Below, piece by piece: positions 1 to 7,291 of a stretch of 64,000 nucleotides of DNA (within the stretch, counting starts at the first letter, position 1; each line of letters starts with the position of its first letter). This DNA comes from a bacterium. Lineage in GTDB: Bacteria > Verrucomicrobiota > Verrucomicrobiia > Limisphaerales > RI-55. Under the pieces are notes generated by a model. It made no database searches. It was not told the DNA's origin and saw only the letters and a program-made list of their open reading frames with translations. The position numbers and the translations under genes are program-made. Location of the stretch: NCBI GenBank assembly GCA_016124235.1, contig WGOC01000013.1:62001-126000 (forward strand). Direction: 5' to 3'.

Positions 1-182
1 TCCGGCAACAGGGCGATTCCCGGCGACCCAAGATAGATTTCAGTACTGGCCGGCTGATGAGTGATTACCTTACCCGGGACAGACGAAAAATCAGGCTGCG
101 CGGCGGTCGCATCCGCAGCATCAAACAGCCAAAAGCCGAAGGCTCCCAACAGAGCAAACAAAGAAGAAATACGAGTAAGCAT
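1..182 (-). CDS. Secreted protein, N-terminal part only (runs off the left edge)
   Basis: An ATG at 182 on the minus strand opens a reading frame that stays open to base 1, about 60 residues. The first 30 or so residues form a signal peptide: MLTRIS, then a hydrophobic stretch (LFALLGAFGFWLF), then Ala-rich cleavage-like residues. The mature start includes ITHQPASTEIYLGSP, which resembles the start of bacterial BNR-repeat or sialidase-like secreted proteins, but too little is visible to name it. No Shine-Dalgarno is obvious. It lies downstream of the zeta toxin gene on the same strand with a 94-bp gap. Secretion is well supported; function is a guess. Confidence 0.6.
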   Translation of the reverse strand, partial: MLTRISSLFALLGAFGFWLFDAADATAAQPDFSSVPGKVITHQPASTEIYLGSPGIALLP

Positions 183-276
183 CGCGTCGGGAGCAGAACT
201 GCATCTCAAGGGCTTCATGGGGGAAGGCTATCAATCGGCACCCGTTTGGGGAAACTCAGAATCGACGTCCGTCGGT

Positions 277-873
277 TCAATTTTCCGGGCTCGCGGCCGT
301 TACGTCCTTCACCCACTTCGGTAAGGACTTTTGCGCGAACGTCGGCCGTCCACTTTCGAAAACAGCCACCAACTGAAAAGGCCGGGCGAGATCATCGTTA
401 TCAAAGAGCAAGACATGCGGAAGCTCACGCACTGCCCTCTGTAAATTCGCCATGGTTCGAGGATAACGCGCGACGAGTTTGTCGGTCGGCACGTCGTGGC
501 CGCCCTGGCTGACGCGCATGGCGACGCGCTGTTCAGAGACCTCCGCACCACGGATCCCGACAAAGCACAGCACCACTGTGTAACCGCTCGTTGCCGTCTC
601 CTTCAGAAAGTTCAACTTGTCGCCAACGGGATCGGAAAACACGGTTTCGAAGACAAAACTCTCGCGTTGGTTGACCAGCTCCCGACGGAGCACATCCGCC
701 ACGCTGGCCGCATCGTAGGGATCGAGTTCCAGCTCGCGGCTCAACAGGTCAGCGTTAACGAAACGCAACCCGGCGGGTTTCAGATGCGCCTGATAAAGTG
801 TGCTTTTGCCGGCACCGTTGGGACCGGCCAACGCGATCAAAATCGGACGACGATCAAGCCAGGGGAATTTCAT
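277..873 (-). CDS. Zeta-toxin-like P-loop kinase
   Basis: This 198-residue protein has a Walker A motif GPNGAGKST at residues 17-25, the NADL/FETVFS segments of zeta-type kinases, and the downstream block RVxxGGHDVPxxKxxxRYPRTxxNL, the typical shape of the zeta/AAA_33 group. Characterised zeta toxins phosphorylate UDP-N-acetylglucosamine and so block wall precursor synthesis; whether this member does so is inferred. Its start overlaps the stop of the upstream antitoxin-like gene by four bases (ATGA), so the two are probably translated together. The order antitoxin then toxin and the operator-like palindrome upstream fit a type II toxin-antitoxin pair. Other P-loop kinases of this group are not toxins, so the toxin role rests partly on the neighbour. 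Confidence 0.85.
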   Translation of the reverse strand: MKFPWLDRRPILIALAGPNGAGKSTLYQAHLKPAGLRFVNADLLSRELELDPYDAASVADVLRRELVNQRESFVFETVFSDPVGDKLNFLKETATSGYTVVLCFVGIRGAEVSEQRVAMRVSQGGHDVPTDKLVARYPRTMANLQRAVRELPHVLLFDNDDLARPFQLVAVFESGRPTFAQKSLPKWVKDVTAASPEN

Positions 874-1274
874 CGCCGGGCTGTCTTTCGCCGTCGGACT
901 GTGCCCGCCTTGACCGGTTTGAACTGGCGGTTCACAAAGCGGCCGACCACCCGCGTTCCATCCTCATCGATGCGGACGAGCAATCCGGGAGCGTCCGGCG
1001 CGGGTTCGTAATGCGGAAACGGCTGCTCCCGAAGAAACTTCGCCACTTCGCTCCGACCTTTCGGCGTGTCGACCGTTTCCAGGCATTTTGAAAGCGGTCG
1101 CGAAGATGCCGCCCGGCTCAGGGCCAACGCCTGTGTGCCCCGCAGCAACGGCTCGATGGCGCGACCCAGTTTGGCCCAAAATTCAATCTGGCCCGCGATC
1201 GATCGTTGCGCCAGCGCGCCCAATTGCCGGGCATCCAGGACCAGTTCATCCGAAAGCTTCACCGGTTGACTCAT
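870..1274 (-). CDS. ParD-like antitoxin
   Basis: The 134-residue product begins MSQPVKLSDELVLDAR and continues with RSIAGQIEFWAKLGRAIEP, the pattern of the ParD-like antitoxin family (ribbon-helix-helix type: V+LSDEL...ARxxxxxxxRSxxxQIExWAxxG). The C-terminal half is basic and probably contacts the toxin. I chose the ATG at 1274 over one 16 codons upstream because family members begin at this motif and because the palindrome at 1283-1299 then lies just upstream of the start. The stop overlaps the zeta toxin start (ATGA). The protein should bind its own promoter and neutralise the kinase; this is family knowledge plus context. Confidence 0.8.
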   Translation of the reverse strand: MSQPVKLSDELVLDARQLGALAQRSIAGQIEFWAKLGRAIEPLLRGTQALALSRAASSRPLSKCLETVDTPKGRSEVAKFLREQPFPHYEPAPDAPGLLVRIDEDGTRVVGRFVNRQFKPVKAGTVRRRKTARR

Positions 1275-1282
1275 GGACAAAA

Positions 1283-1299
1283 GGTAGCAAAACGCTACC
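1283..1299. promoter_or_regulatory. Operator-like palindrome upstream of the antitoxin
   Basis: GGTAGC and GCTACC flank a 5-base A-rich spacer, a perfect 6-bp inverted repeat ending 9 bp from the antitoxin start codon. Ribbon-helix-helix antitoxins usually repress at such short palindromes, so autoregulation is likely but inferred. Confidence 0.5.
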
Positions 1300-1500
1300 G
1301 GAAGGCAAACCGTCATTTGCACGGGGAAACGAACCAGCGGCGTTCGGCTCGTAAGCGGTGGTGCCGACGGTTTTCGACTTCAATTGCGAGTTTGGCGGAC
1401 ATCACTGAGTTGCTAGGTGCAATTGATTCCGGCGACTCCAGTTCCCTTCGTCGCACGCACTCCAAACCCGGGCGGAATTCTCGAAACGGCCTCGAAGCTC

Positions 1501-1570
1501 GCGTTAGCGGCTTGGAGTGCGGGGATGTAGCGCAGCGAAATCACCGCTTTGGCTTTCGCTTTCATTGAAA
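1501..1570 (+). repeat. Dispersed repeat, family A (copy 1)
   Basis: It contains GTTAGCGGCTTGGAGTGCGG followed by a diverged arm ending in CGCTTTGGCTTTCGC. The core GCGG-TTGGAGTGC recurs at 2093, 3691 (inverted) and 7165. It lies in the 1323-2204 spacer, where I see no convincing gene. Short frames across it look like repeat-derived noise. Confidence 0.55.
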
Positions 1571-1756
1571 CTCCATCGCTTCGATGAACCTCAAACCACG
1601 TCACCATCGTTCCAGCTTTCGTGCCGGTGGCGTGTCCGATCGAACATTCTTTGATGGTGGTGGCCCCGGTAGCCTGATGCACGCCGACCCATGGTGGCAT
1701 CTGGTGCCCGTTAAGAAACGATGGGTGAAATGTCTGACTGGGCCGGGTTCCAAAAC

Positions 1757-1789
1757 TTTACCATTTCTTTACCGTTTCTTTACCACTTT
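1757..1789 (+). repeat. Three tandem 11-bp repeats (TTTACCxTTTC)
   Basis: TTTACC recurs at 1757, 1768 and 1779, exactly 11 bp apart, each followed by a T-rich half. The 11-bp period puts every copy on the same face of the helix, and the tract is pyrimidine-rich and unlike its surroundings. It could be a protein-binding array or simple slippage. Confidence 0.55.
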
Positions 1790-2092
1790 TCACTTTTTCC
1801 CGGTGGTCAAGTTTGGTCGTTCAATGGGGTTGTTGATCATTTTTGCAGGCCGGAAAGCAAAACGGTCGCGTAGCGATTGAGGCTGGCGAGCGTTGGGCGC
1901 AATCTGCCCGCGTGGCCAGGAACGCTTTCGCGAGAGTCCCGGATTCAAGGACGGGGAGTGGAAGGCACCGCTGTCGGGTCGGTTCGTCGTTCATGGCGAT
2001 GAGGATAACCCGAGTAGTGACTTGATCCATGTTAAATGGTGAGAACGGCGAAGAAAGTCGCGCGGGAGCGCGCAGAGTCACGCAAGATGATG

Positions 2093-2140
2093 TCAGCGGA
2101 TTGGAGTGCAGTAGTCCGCTACCGCTTTCGGAAGGCCGAG
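2093..2140 (+). repeat. Dispersed repeat, family A (copy 2, hairpin-forming)
   Basis: TCAGCGGATTGGAGTGCAG is followed by TAGTCCGCTACCGCTTTCGG. The GTAG-tccg-CTAC pairing gives a small hairpin. It aligns with the reverse complement of 3691-3736 over about 40 bases with scattered substitutions. Confidence 0.65.
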
Positions 2141-2204
2141 CTCGGTGAGGCCCCAAAGTCTTCGGCCGAGGTGAAGTCAGGGCGTCGTATGCCCTTGCCC
2201 TCCG

Positions 2205-3323
2205 ATGAACGTCAACCATCATACCGCCAGTGTAGGCACCGCCCTCTTCACACCGGACGGACGACGACTAGTCACGAGCGGCAACGACTCCGATTGGGTA
2301 CCGAACCATGAACCTGCAGATGCCGGCGTCCGGGTCTGGGATGTCGCCGAAGGCCGGGAGATCAGGCGTATTCCGATTCAACCCAACTATCGTATGAAGA
2401 CCTTTTCCCCGGATGGAAAATACTTGGCGCTTGTCTCGGAAAGGCCGGCTGAGGTCAAGGTGATTGACTTCGAAACGGGCGAGGAACGCTGCACGCTCAC
2501 CGGTCACAAGAGTGTTCTGACATTGGTGGCTTATTCGCCGGACGGTCGCCGGATCTTGACGACGAGCGCCGATAAAACCGCCAAGCTCTGGGACGCCGAA
2601 AGCGGTCGTGAACTGCTGAACTTCAACGTGCATTCCGAAGCTGTCGTGGCGGGCTTCCTCTCGCAGGGGCACCGCATCCTCATTTCCCCGAAGTACCAGA
2701 AGAATCTCGCGAAGAAACCCGGCACCATAATCTGGGACACCGCCGAACCGGGCGAGGCCGATCGATTCCTGGGCTCCCACGTCAACGATCCGGGAGCCAT
2801 CCGCCAATGGCTGGCGTTGGCGCCATTGCCGCTCGCCCGAACGCCCGGTGTCAGCGATTTGGACCTGGAACCGGTCCCCCATGAAGCACAACTCCGTCCC
2901 CGGAAGGGTGAACGGATCACTGTAGGGCAGGATGAACTCGTCTGGCAGGCGGTAAAGGATGGGAGCTACAAGATCAACTTCAACAAGCTGGTGGGCGCGG
3001 TGACGGAGGATAGCATCGGGTATGCAGTCGCCTACGTTCATTCAGAATTTCACCGGACCGGCTTGGTCCTGCATGTGGGGTCGGATGATTTGGCCAAGCT
3101 TTACCTGAACGGGAAGGAAGTGTACCGCAACCTCGAAGGCAGGGCCTGGTCGGAAGACGTGGATGCGGTGCAGGGCATCGAACTCCAGGCCGGGCTCAAC
3201 GTGCTCGTCTTCAAGGTGGTCAATCACACTCAGGGCTGGGCCGGCTCGGTCTGGATCAGCGACGCCAATGAAAGACCCGTTCCCGGCATCCGGGTAACTC
3301 TCAATCCGGACGGGAAGGAGTGA
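2205..3323 (+). CDS. WD40-repeat protein, probably a truncated remnant
   Basis: The 372-residue product carries about four WD40 blades in its first 190 residues. Blade signatures are FTPDGRRLVTSG...VRVWDVAEGRE, FSPDGKYLAL...VKVIDFETGEE, GHKSVLTLVAYSPDGRRILTTSADKTAKLWDAESGRE and a degenerate fourth ending in IIWD. A linker and a C-terminal carbohydrate-binding-like segment follow (LVLHVGSDDLAKLYLNGKEVYRN, VLVFKVVNHTQGW). Propellers normally need six to eight blades, there is no signal peptide, and the frame begins right beside repeat sequence. In related bacteria this architecture is usually the C-terminal half of a large Ser/Thr kinase or WD40 sensor, so I read this as a 5'-truncated fragment that keeps an open frame. 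Confidence 0.65.
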   Translation: MNVNHHTASVGTALFTPDGRRLVTSGNDSDWVPNHEPADAGVRVWDVAEGREIRRIPIQPNYRMKTFSPDGKYLALVSERPAEVKVIDFETGEERCTLTGHKSVLTLVAYSPDGRRILTTSADKTAKLWDAESGRELLNFNVHSEAVVAGFLSQGHRILISPKYQKNLAKKPGTIIWDTAEPGEADRFLGSHVNDPGAIRQWLALAPLPLARTPGVSDLDLEPVPHEAQLRPRKGERITVGQDELVWQAVKDGSYKINFNKLVGAVTEDSIGYAVAYVHSEFHRTGLVLHVGSDDLAKLYLNGKEVYRNLEGRAWSEDVDAVQGIELQAGLNVLVFKVVNHTQGWAGSVWISDANERPVPGIRVTLNPDGKE

Positions 3324-3328
3324 ATGGG

Positions 3329-3349
3329 GACCAGTGACCAGTGACCAGT
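3329..3349 (+). repeat. Three copies of a 7-bp unit (GACCAGT)
   Basis: GACCAGT is repeated three times head to tail just after the WD40 gene stop. A related ATCAGT-type tract occurs at 47395. Probably slippage or a seed of a dispersed repeat. Confidence 0.6.
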
Positions 3350-3376
3350 CCGCCGATTTCGGAGGGACAGGCAACC

Positions 3377-3438
3377 GGAGGGACGAGTTTCATGAGTCCC
3401 AATTCTCCCCCTCGGAAGTGTGAGTTACACGAGTCCCC
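3377..3438 (+). repeat. Dispersed repeat, family C (two tandem copies)
   Basis: GGAGGGACGAGTTTCATGAG followed by TCCC (3377-3400) and a second copy reading GTGAGTTACACGAGTCCCC (about 3413-3438). Further copies are at 6674-6696 and, inside a pseudogene, at 29651-29675. The spacer 3324-3792 otherwise shows only this, the 7-bp tract and a family A copy. Confidence 0.6.
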
Positions 3439-3690
3439 ATTTTTTCCCAACTCTCGATCAGGGCCTCACGGAGTTCGGCCCTCCGAGAAATCCAATCTTT
3501 CGGAGGAAAAAACTGTGTGGTCCCCCATCTTCCTTCATTTAGTTCGTCCAGAACGTGCAGACTGCAAACGCATTCTTAAATTTGGGCATCGTATAGCTCT
3601 GCCCTTCGATGATTGCCAATCCTCTATCGCCTTCTTGGATATGCCGACGGCTCCGTGCCAGATCGGTAAGCGGTGGGGCTTCAAAGCTCA

Positions 3691-3736
3691 ATCGGAAAGC
3701 GCCAGAAGACTGGCGCAGTCCAAGACCTCGCGGACA
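3691..3736 (-). repeat. Dispersed repeat, family A (copy 3, inverted, perfect hairpin)
   Basis: GCGCCAG and CTGGCGC flank a four-base gap (AAGA), giving a 7-bp perfect stem. The flanks, read on the minus strand, match the TTGGAxTGC core of copy 2. The hairpin suggests a REP-like element. Confidence 0.65.
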
Positions 3737-3792
3737 ACCGACACTCCCCCGCCATTCGCATCCCTGGCGGCAATTCGGAGCGGCTACGAGGG

Positions 3793-5472
3793 TCAACGGT
3801 TGTGCAAAAATGCCGCCGCCATCTTCTCACCCAACGCTACGACGCCCGCCGTGTCGAGCACCAGTTGTTTCTCCTGCTTCGTCGGCAGATCGAAAGCCTT
3901 TATATAAATTAGATTCTTGTCGGCCGCCGCCAGGGCTTCCATGTCTGCAACGACATCGAACTGATTCACGCTTTTGTCGTCGGTCGGTGGTTGCTGGCTC
4001 ACGTACCATTTGAGATCGGGCATCTGCAGATCGAAGCGGCTTTGTTTCACGATCGAGCCCAACCGTTCCGCCGCCGCCTTGCGATACGGGCCAAACGACA
4101 TGTCGTTCTCCCCGACATGATAAAAGATTCCCGCGAGTTCAACCTGGTAACCGCGTGACGACAAATCGCTGATCGACTCACGAACGAATTCGATAAACTT
4201 CGGGTAGAGGTTGCGCGACTTCGCCACGCTGCCTTCCGGTGTCCAGTCGATGATCTGCGAACCGCTGTGGGTGAACTTCGCGATCGCGAAGTCTTTGATC
4301 CCGCCGTCTTGGAGCGCATGACCAAAGCTGAGTTCGGGTCCGAAGGTGTCGTAGTAACCCGCCGGCCCGAGCGGTTCCCAGCCGTCGGACGTCTTGTATC
4401 CACCGCCGATGCTGTAGCGAAACGGAATCGCCGGATCATCCCGCAACAGCGAGGCACCGTTTTTCAATTGCGCCAGCTGCTGAACGAACGCCCGCTCGCC
4501 TTCCATGTTGCGGTGACCGGCGAGGATGAAGAGCTTCACGGTGCTCCCTTTTGCAAACGGCCACTGCTTCAACGGGCGTTCAACTTTCGACGCTTTTCCG
4601 ATGGTGCGCAGATAGGCCTCTGCGTAATTCACCCCATGTTCCAGTTGCCCCAGCGTGCCGTAGTGATAATGCAGTCCCACGGGATTGCCGATCGCGGCCG
4701 CAATGTGCGACGTGGGCACGTACTCGACCAACGGCACATTGGCCGCAGCCTGTTTTTGCCCGAGGCTGATCGCGTACATGCGCGGGCGGAGATCCATGCC
4801 CCAGATCGTCTTGGTGCAAAGCTCGCCGATGTAAAACTTCAGCTTCGGCGTCATCAAATCCTCACGACAGCGCGCGATGAAATGCTCCAGATTGTCACCG
4901 TAGTGCGCCATGTAATCTTTGTTGAACATGTCGTTCTCGCCCTGATGCCACACGAAGCCTTCCAACCGATAGTCCACACCTTCGTCGTCCAATTGCTTGA
5001 GCGAAGTTCGAACGGTTTCCATGAGCAGCGGATACATCTTGAAACCGCCCGGCTGATCGGGATTCCAGTCATTGCCCAGATCCGTTCCGCCGGCCGCGAC
5101 CTTGATGATGGCCAGCGGTGCGTCAATGGCGGTGCGCACGGTTCGCGCAAAACTGAGTTCCGGTCCCACCAAATTGTTGACCGGTTGCAGATCCACCCAG
5201 CCGTTCGATCGCTTCTTGTCCTCGCGACCGATGCAAAAGGAAAACCGGACCTCCGGCTGCGGCTGGTCCAATCCGGCGAAGGGCGGAAATTGTTTGATGT
5301 CCTCCACCTTGGAGTCGGCGCCCTCCATGTTGGACTGTCCGGCAAAAATGAAGACGCGGACGGGCTCGGCAAAGCCGGATGCAATCGAGAGACAGGCCAT
5401 TAACGTCCAGCAGAACCACCATCGAGCGCTGGCGATCAAGATTGTCGTTCGTTGTGTTCTAATTCGGTTCAT
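3793..5472 (-). CDS. Double SASA-domain acetylesterase (second domain lacks the catalytic residues)
   Basis: The 559-residue exported protein has a signal peptide in the first 35 residues and two SASA (sialate O-acetylesterase/CE6-like) domains. Domain 1 (about 37-300) holds the nucleophile block GQSNMEG, the HQGEND block and a His-containing C-terminal block. Domain 2 (about 310-559) reads GHRNMEG where the Ser should be, YHVGENDM for the second block, and LVLDTAG where a catalytic His is expected. Domain 2 is therefore probably a non-catalytic pseudo-esterase, perhaps for binding. The start overlaps the stop of the GH26-like gene (ATGA), suggesting a joint role in removing acetyl groups from, and cutting, acetylated beta-mannan or similar glycans. 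The substrate is inferred. Confidence 0.85.
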   Translation of the reverse strand: MNRIRTQRTTILIASARWWFCWTLMACLSIASGFAEPVRVFIFAGQSNMEGADSKVEDIKQFPPFAGLDQPQPEVRFSFCIGREDKKRSNGWVDLQPVNNLVGPELSFARTVRTAIDAPLAIIKVAAGGTDLGNDWNPDQPGGFKMYPLLMETVRTSLKQLDDEGVDYRLEGFVWHQGENDMFNKDYMAHYGDNLEHFIARCREDLMTPKLKFYIGELCTKTIWGMDLRPRMYAISLGQKQAAANVPLVEYVPTSHIAAAIGNPVGLHYHYGTLGQLEHGVNYAEAYLRTIGKASKVERPLKQWPFAKGSTVKLFILAGHRNMEGERAFVQQLAQLKNGASLLRDDPAIPFRYSIGGGYKTSDGWEPLGPAGYYDTFGPELSFGHALQDGGIKDFAIAKFTHSGSQIIDWTPEGSVAKSRNLYPKFIEFVRESISDLSSRGYQVELAGIFYHVGENDMSFGPYRKAAAERLGSIVKQSRFDLQMPDLKWYVSQQPPTDDKSVNQFDVVADMEALAAADKNLIYIKAFDLPTKQEKQLVLDTAGVVALGEKMAAAFLHNR

Positions 5473-6500
5473 TTTGAAGAAGCGTCCGAAGGTCTTGATC
5501 GATCTTTCAAAGTAACAATCTTGGCATCGGTCATCAGTTCACGGCCTTTTAGGTTGCCAACCACATTGTAATAACCTGCGTCGCTCCAGAAGACAAAGCC
5601 GGCCAGTTCGGGAAATTTGGTCTCCAGTTTTTGCACCACGTGCAGGCAGTCCTGCTTCGGTTCCGACCGGCCGCGAATGCCCAGCTCAGCCCACCAGATG
5701 ACCTTGCCGTGGTTGCGTTTCTTTTCGACGGCCCACGCGTATTCGGAAAATACCAGCCCGGTCCCATAAGCCGACTTTCCCAACACGTCCACGTAATCGT
5801 CACCCGGATAACAGCGCTGCAACGCGCCGTCGTTCTGGGTCGTGTGATACGCCCATATGATGTTGTCCAATTTCTTCGTGTTCTGGAAATAGTCGTGAAC
5901 CAGCCGATACAGCCGGATGATCGCTTCGCTGCCCTGTTTGGCGTGCCATTTGTTCCGGTCGTCGCTCTCCACAAATGGCGTGTAAACGACGACGATGCCT
6001 TGATCCTTCAACCACTTCAGATTGGCCGCCATGCGGTCCAGTTGCCGATAGAAGTTGGTTTTGACGGCGTTTTCTCCGTCGGCCCAGATGAGCTGGATGT
6101 CCACCGGACTGTTCCAGGCACCACCGCTGGGATTGGCAAAGAAGCTGTCCACTCCGACCAACATGCCTTGGTCCCAGAGTTTCTTGACGCCGCGATTCCA
6201 GGCGTCATCAGGGAATGGATCATCGGCAAAATCGTAGGTGGTGCAGGCGTACCGGGGAAACACACCCGTGTGCTGGTGAACCTTGTAAATCCAATTGCTC
6301 GCGTCGTCCGGGTCGGGATTTTCGTTGTGCACCCACGTCGCCATTTGCCCAAACAAGTACGAACCGTTGCCCAACGTTTTGAGATAATCCAAAACCTCCT
6401 TCTTCGTTGAGCCGAACGCTCGGCCGAGAGAGGCCAGCAGAACGCAACTGACAAGAATAACGTGGAGACGTCTCTGAATTCGCTGGTGATCGGCAAACAT
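5469..6500 (-). CDS. GH26-like beta-mannanase family protein, secreted
   Basis: The 343-residue protein starts MFADHQ and has a signal peptide ending near residue 30. An upstream ATG at 6566 would add 22 residues in front of the signal and is less likely. The rest resembles glycoside hydrolase family 26: LFGQMATWVHNEN near the N-terminus, a probable acid/base Glu in VVVYTPFVESDDRNKW, and a probable nucleophile Glu in VIWWAELGIRG. The usual His before the acid/base Glu is replaced by Val, so activity may differ from classical mannanases. It is translationally coupled to the double SASA esterase, pointing to a small glycan-degrading operon. Confidence 0.75.
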   Translation of the reverse strand: MFADHQRIQRRLHVILVSCVLLASLGRAFGSTKKEVLDYLKTLGNGSYLFGQMATWVHNENPDPDDASNWIYKVHQHTGVFPRYACTTYDFADDPFPDDAWNRGVKKLWDQGMLVGVDSFFANPSGGAWNSPVDIQLIWADGENAVKTNFYRQLDRMAANLKWLKDQGIVVVYTPFVESDDRNKWHAKQGSEAIIRLYRLVHDYFQNTKKLDNIIWAYHTTQNDGALQRCYPGDDYVDVLGKSAYGTGLVFSEYAWAVEKKRNHGKVIWWAELGIRGRSEPKQDCLHVVQKLETKFPELAGFVFWSDAGYYNVVGNLKGRELMTDAKIVTLKDRSRPSDASSK

Positions 6501-6673
6501 TCTTCGTGAAGAGAACTCGTTGATTTGCTGTAACCGAAGTTTTGCCGCGCAATGGTAACCGCTCAAGTGAAAAGAACGCGACGCGAGTGCGTGCTGGCGG
6601 TGGCCTTCACAAACTCGCGGGCAACGAGGCTGCGTAGCGCGCTCGATCCAGCAACGGTGAATCGAATTAGCAT

Positions 6674-6696
6674 GGAGGGGCGAGTTACACGAGTCC
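6674..6696 (+). repeat. Dispersed repeat, family C (single copy)
   Basis: GGGGCGAGTTACACGAGTCC repeats the 3413-3438 unit. It lies in the 6567-7291 spacer, which holds no gene I can support. Confidence 0.55.
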
Positions 6697-6835
6697 GTGA
6701 TTAAGACCTTAAGGCATTCATAGATCTCCGGTTTAGCGATGAGCCATCAACGCGCCCGCTTCCTGAATTCAGTTTCGATCCGATTTGCCACGCTATCCAG
6801 CGTTCTCTGGCTTTCACAACGACAATCCCAAAGGG

Positions 6836-7050
6836 ATTCAACCCCTCAGCCCAGGTTTGCGAGTGCGAGCTACCCTGGGTCAGCCGTAAGATAGAGTTCC
6901 CAAACCTTGAAAAGGTTGCGTCGGATTGGTGGATCAGAAACGCGCAGGGACGCAACCCCGTTGGGGTTGAGATTCAATCCATGTCTGATACCCAGGGTAG
7001 GCGCCGGGTGCGCCAACCCTTGGGCTGAATGACACAATCCCGTTGGGATG
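6836..7050 (+). repeat. Modular multi-hairpin intergenic repeat, family B (copy 1)
   Basis: The block contains several short palindromic modules: a GGGATTCAACCCC-like arm, the stem CAACCCCGTTGGGGTTG, paired CCCAGGGTAGG and AACCCTTGGGCTGA arms, and AATCCCGTTGGGAT. The same order of modules occurs at 29226-29425. Overlapping short frames in all readings are by-products of this composition. Confidence 0.7.
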
Positions 7051-7164
7051 GTTCGAATGCAGTTCGACGAACTGATCGCGGCGGAGCCGACATGCGAAGC
7101 GAGTGGGCCAGTTGCGTGGCGCATTCCAAGCCCTCGCGGACGCTCGACACGCACCCGACAATTG

Positions 7165-7200
7165 CGTCAGCGGCTTGGAGTGTGCTACCGGCATTTCTCA
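7165..7200 (+). repeat. Dispersed repeat, family A (copy 4, partial)
   Basis: CGTCAGCGGCTTGGAGTGTG matches the family A core, then GCTACCGGCATTTCTC as a diverged right arm. It lies about 95 bp upstream of the hydrolase gene. Confidence 0.5.
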
Positions 7201-7291
7201 CGGACACCTCTAGACATCGCAAAACCTTGCGCCTCCCGCCCAATCAGACCGAAGCTGGGGCCGAGTCCACGAGCCGGACTGCGTTTAAGCG

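Noticed and set aside
1413-1700. Minus-strand 95-codon frame
   Set aside because: Lies across the family A copy at 1501 and shows no recognised domain; probably noise.
1821-2222. Minus-strand frame of 133 codons before the WD40 gene
   Set aside because: Composition is repeat-derived, it overlaps family A repeats and shows no domain; similar frames arise from this spacer DNA.
4267-5403. Plus-strand 378-codon frame
   Set aside because: It is the antisense shadow of the double SASA gene, whose motifs are clear on the minus strand.
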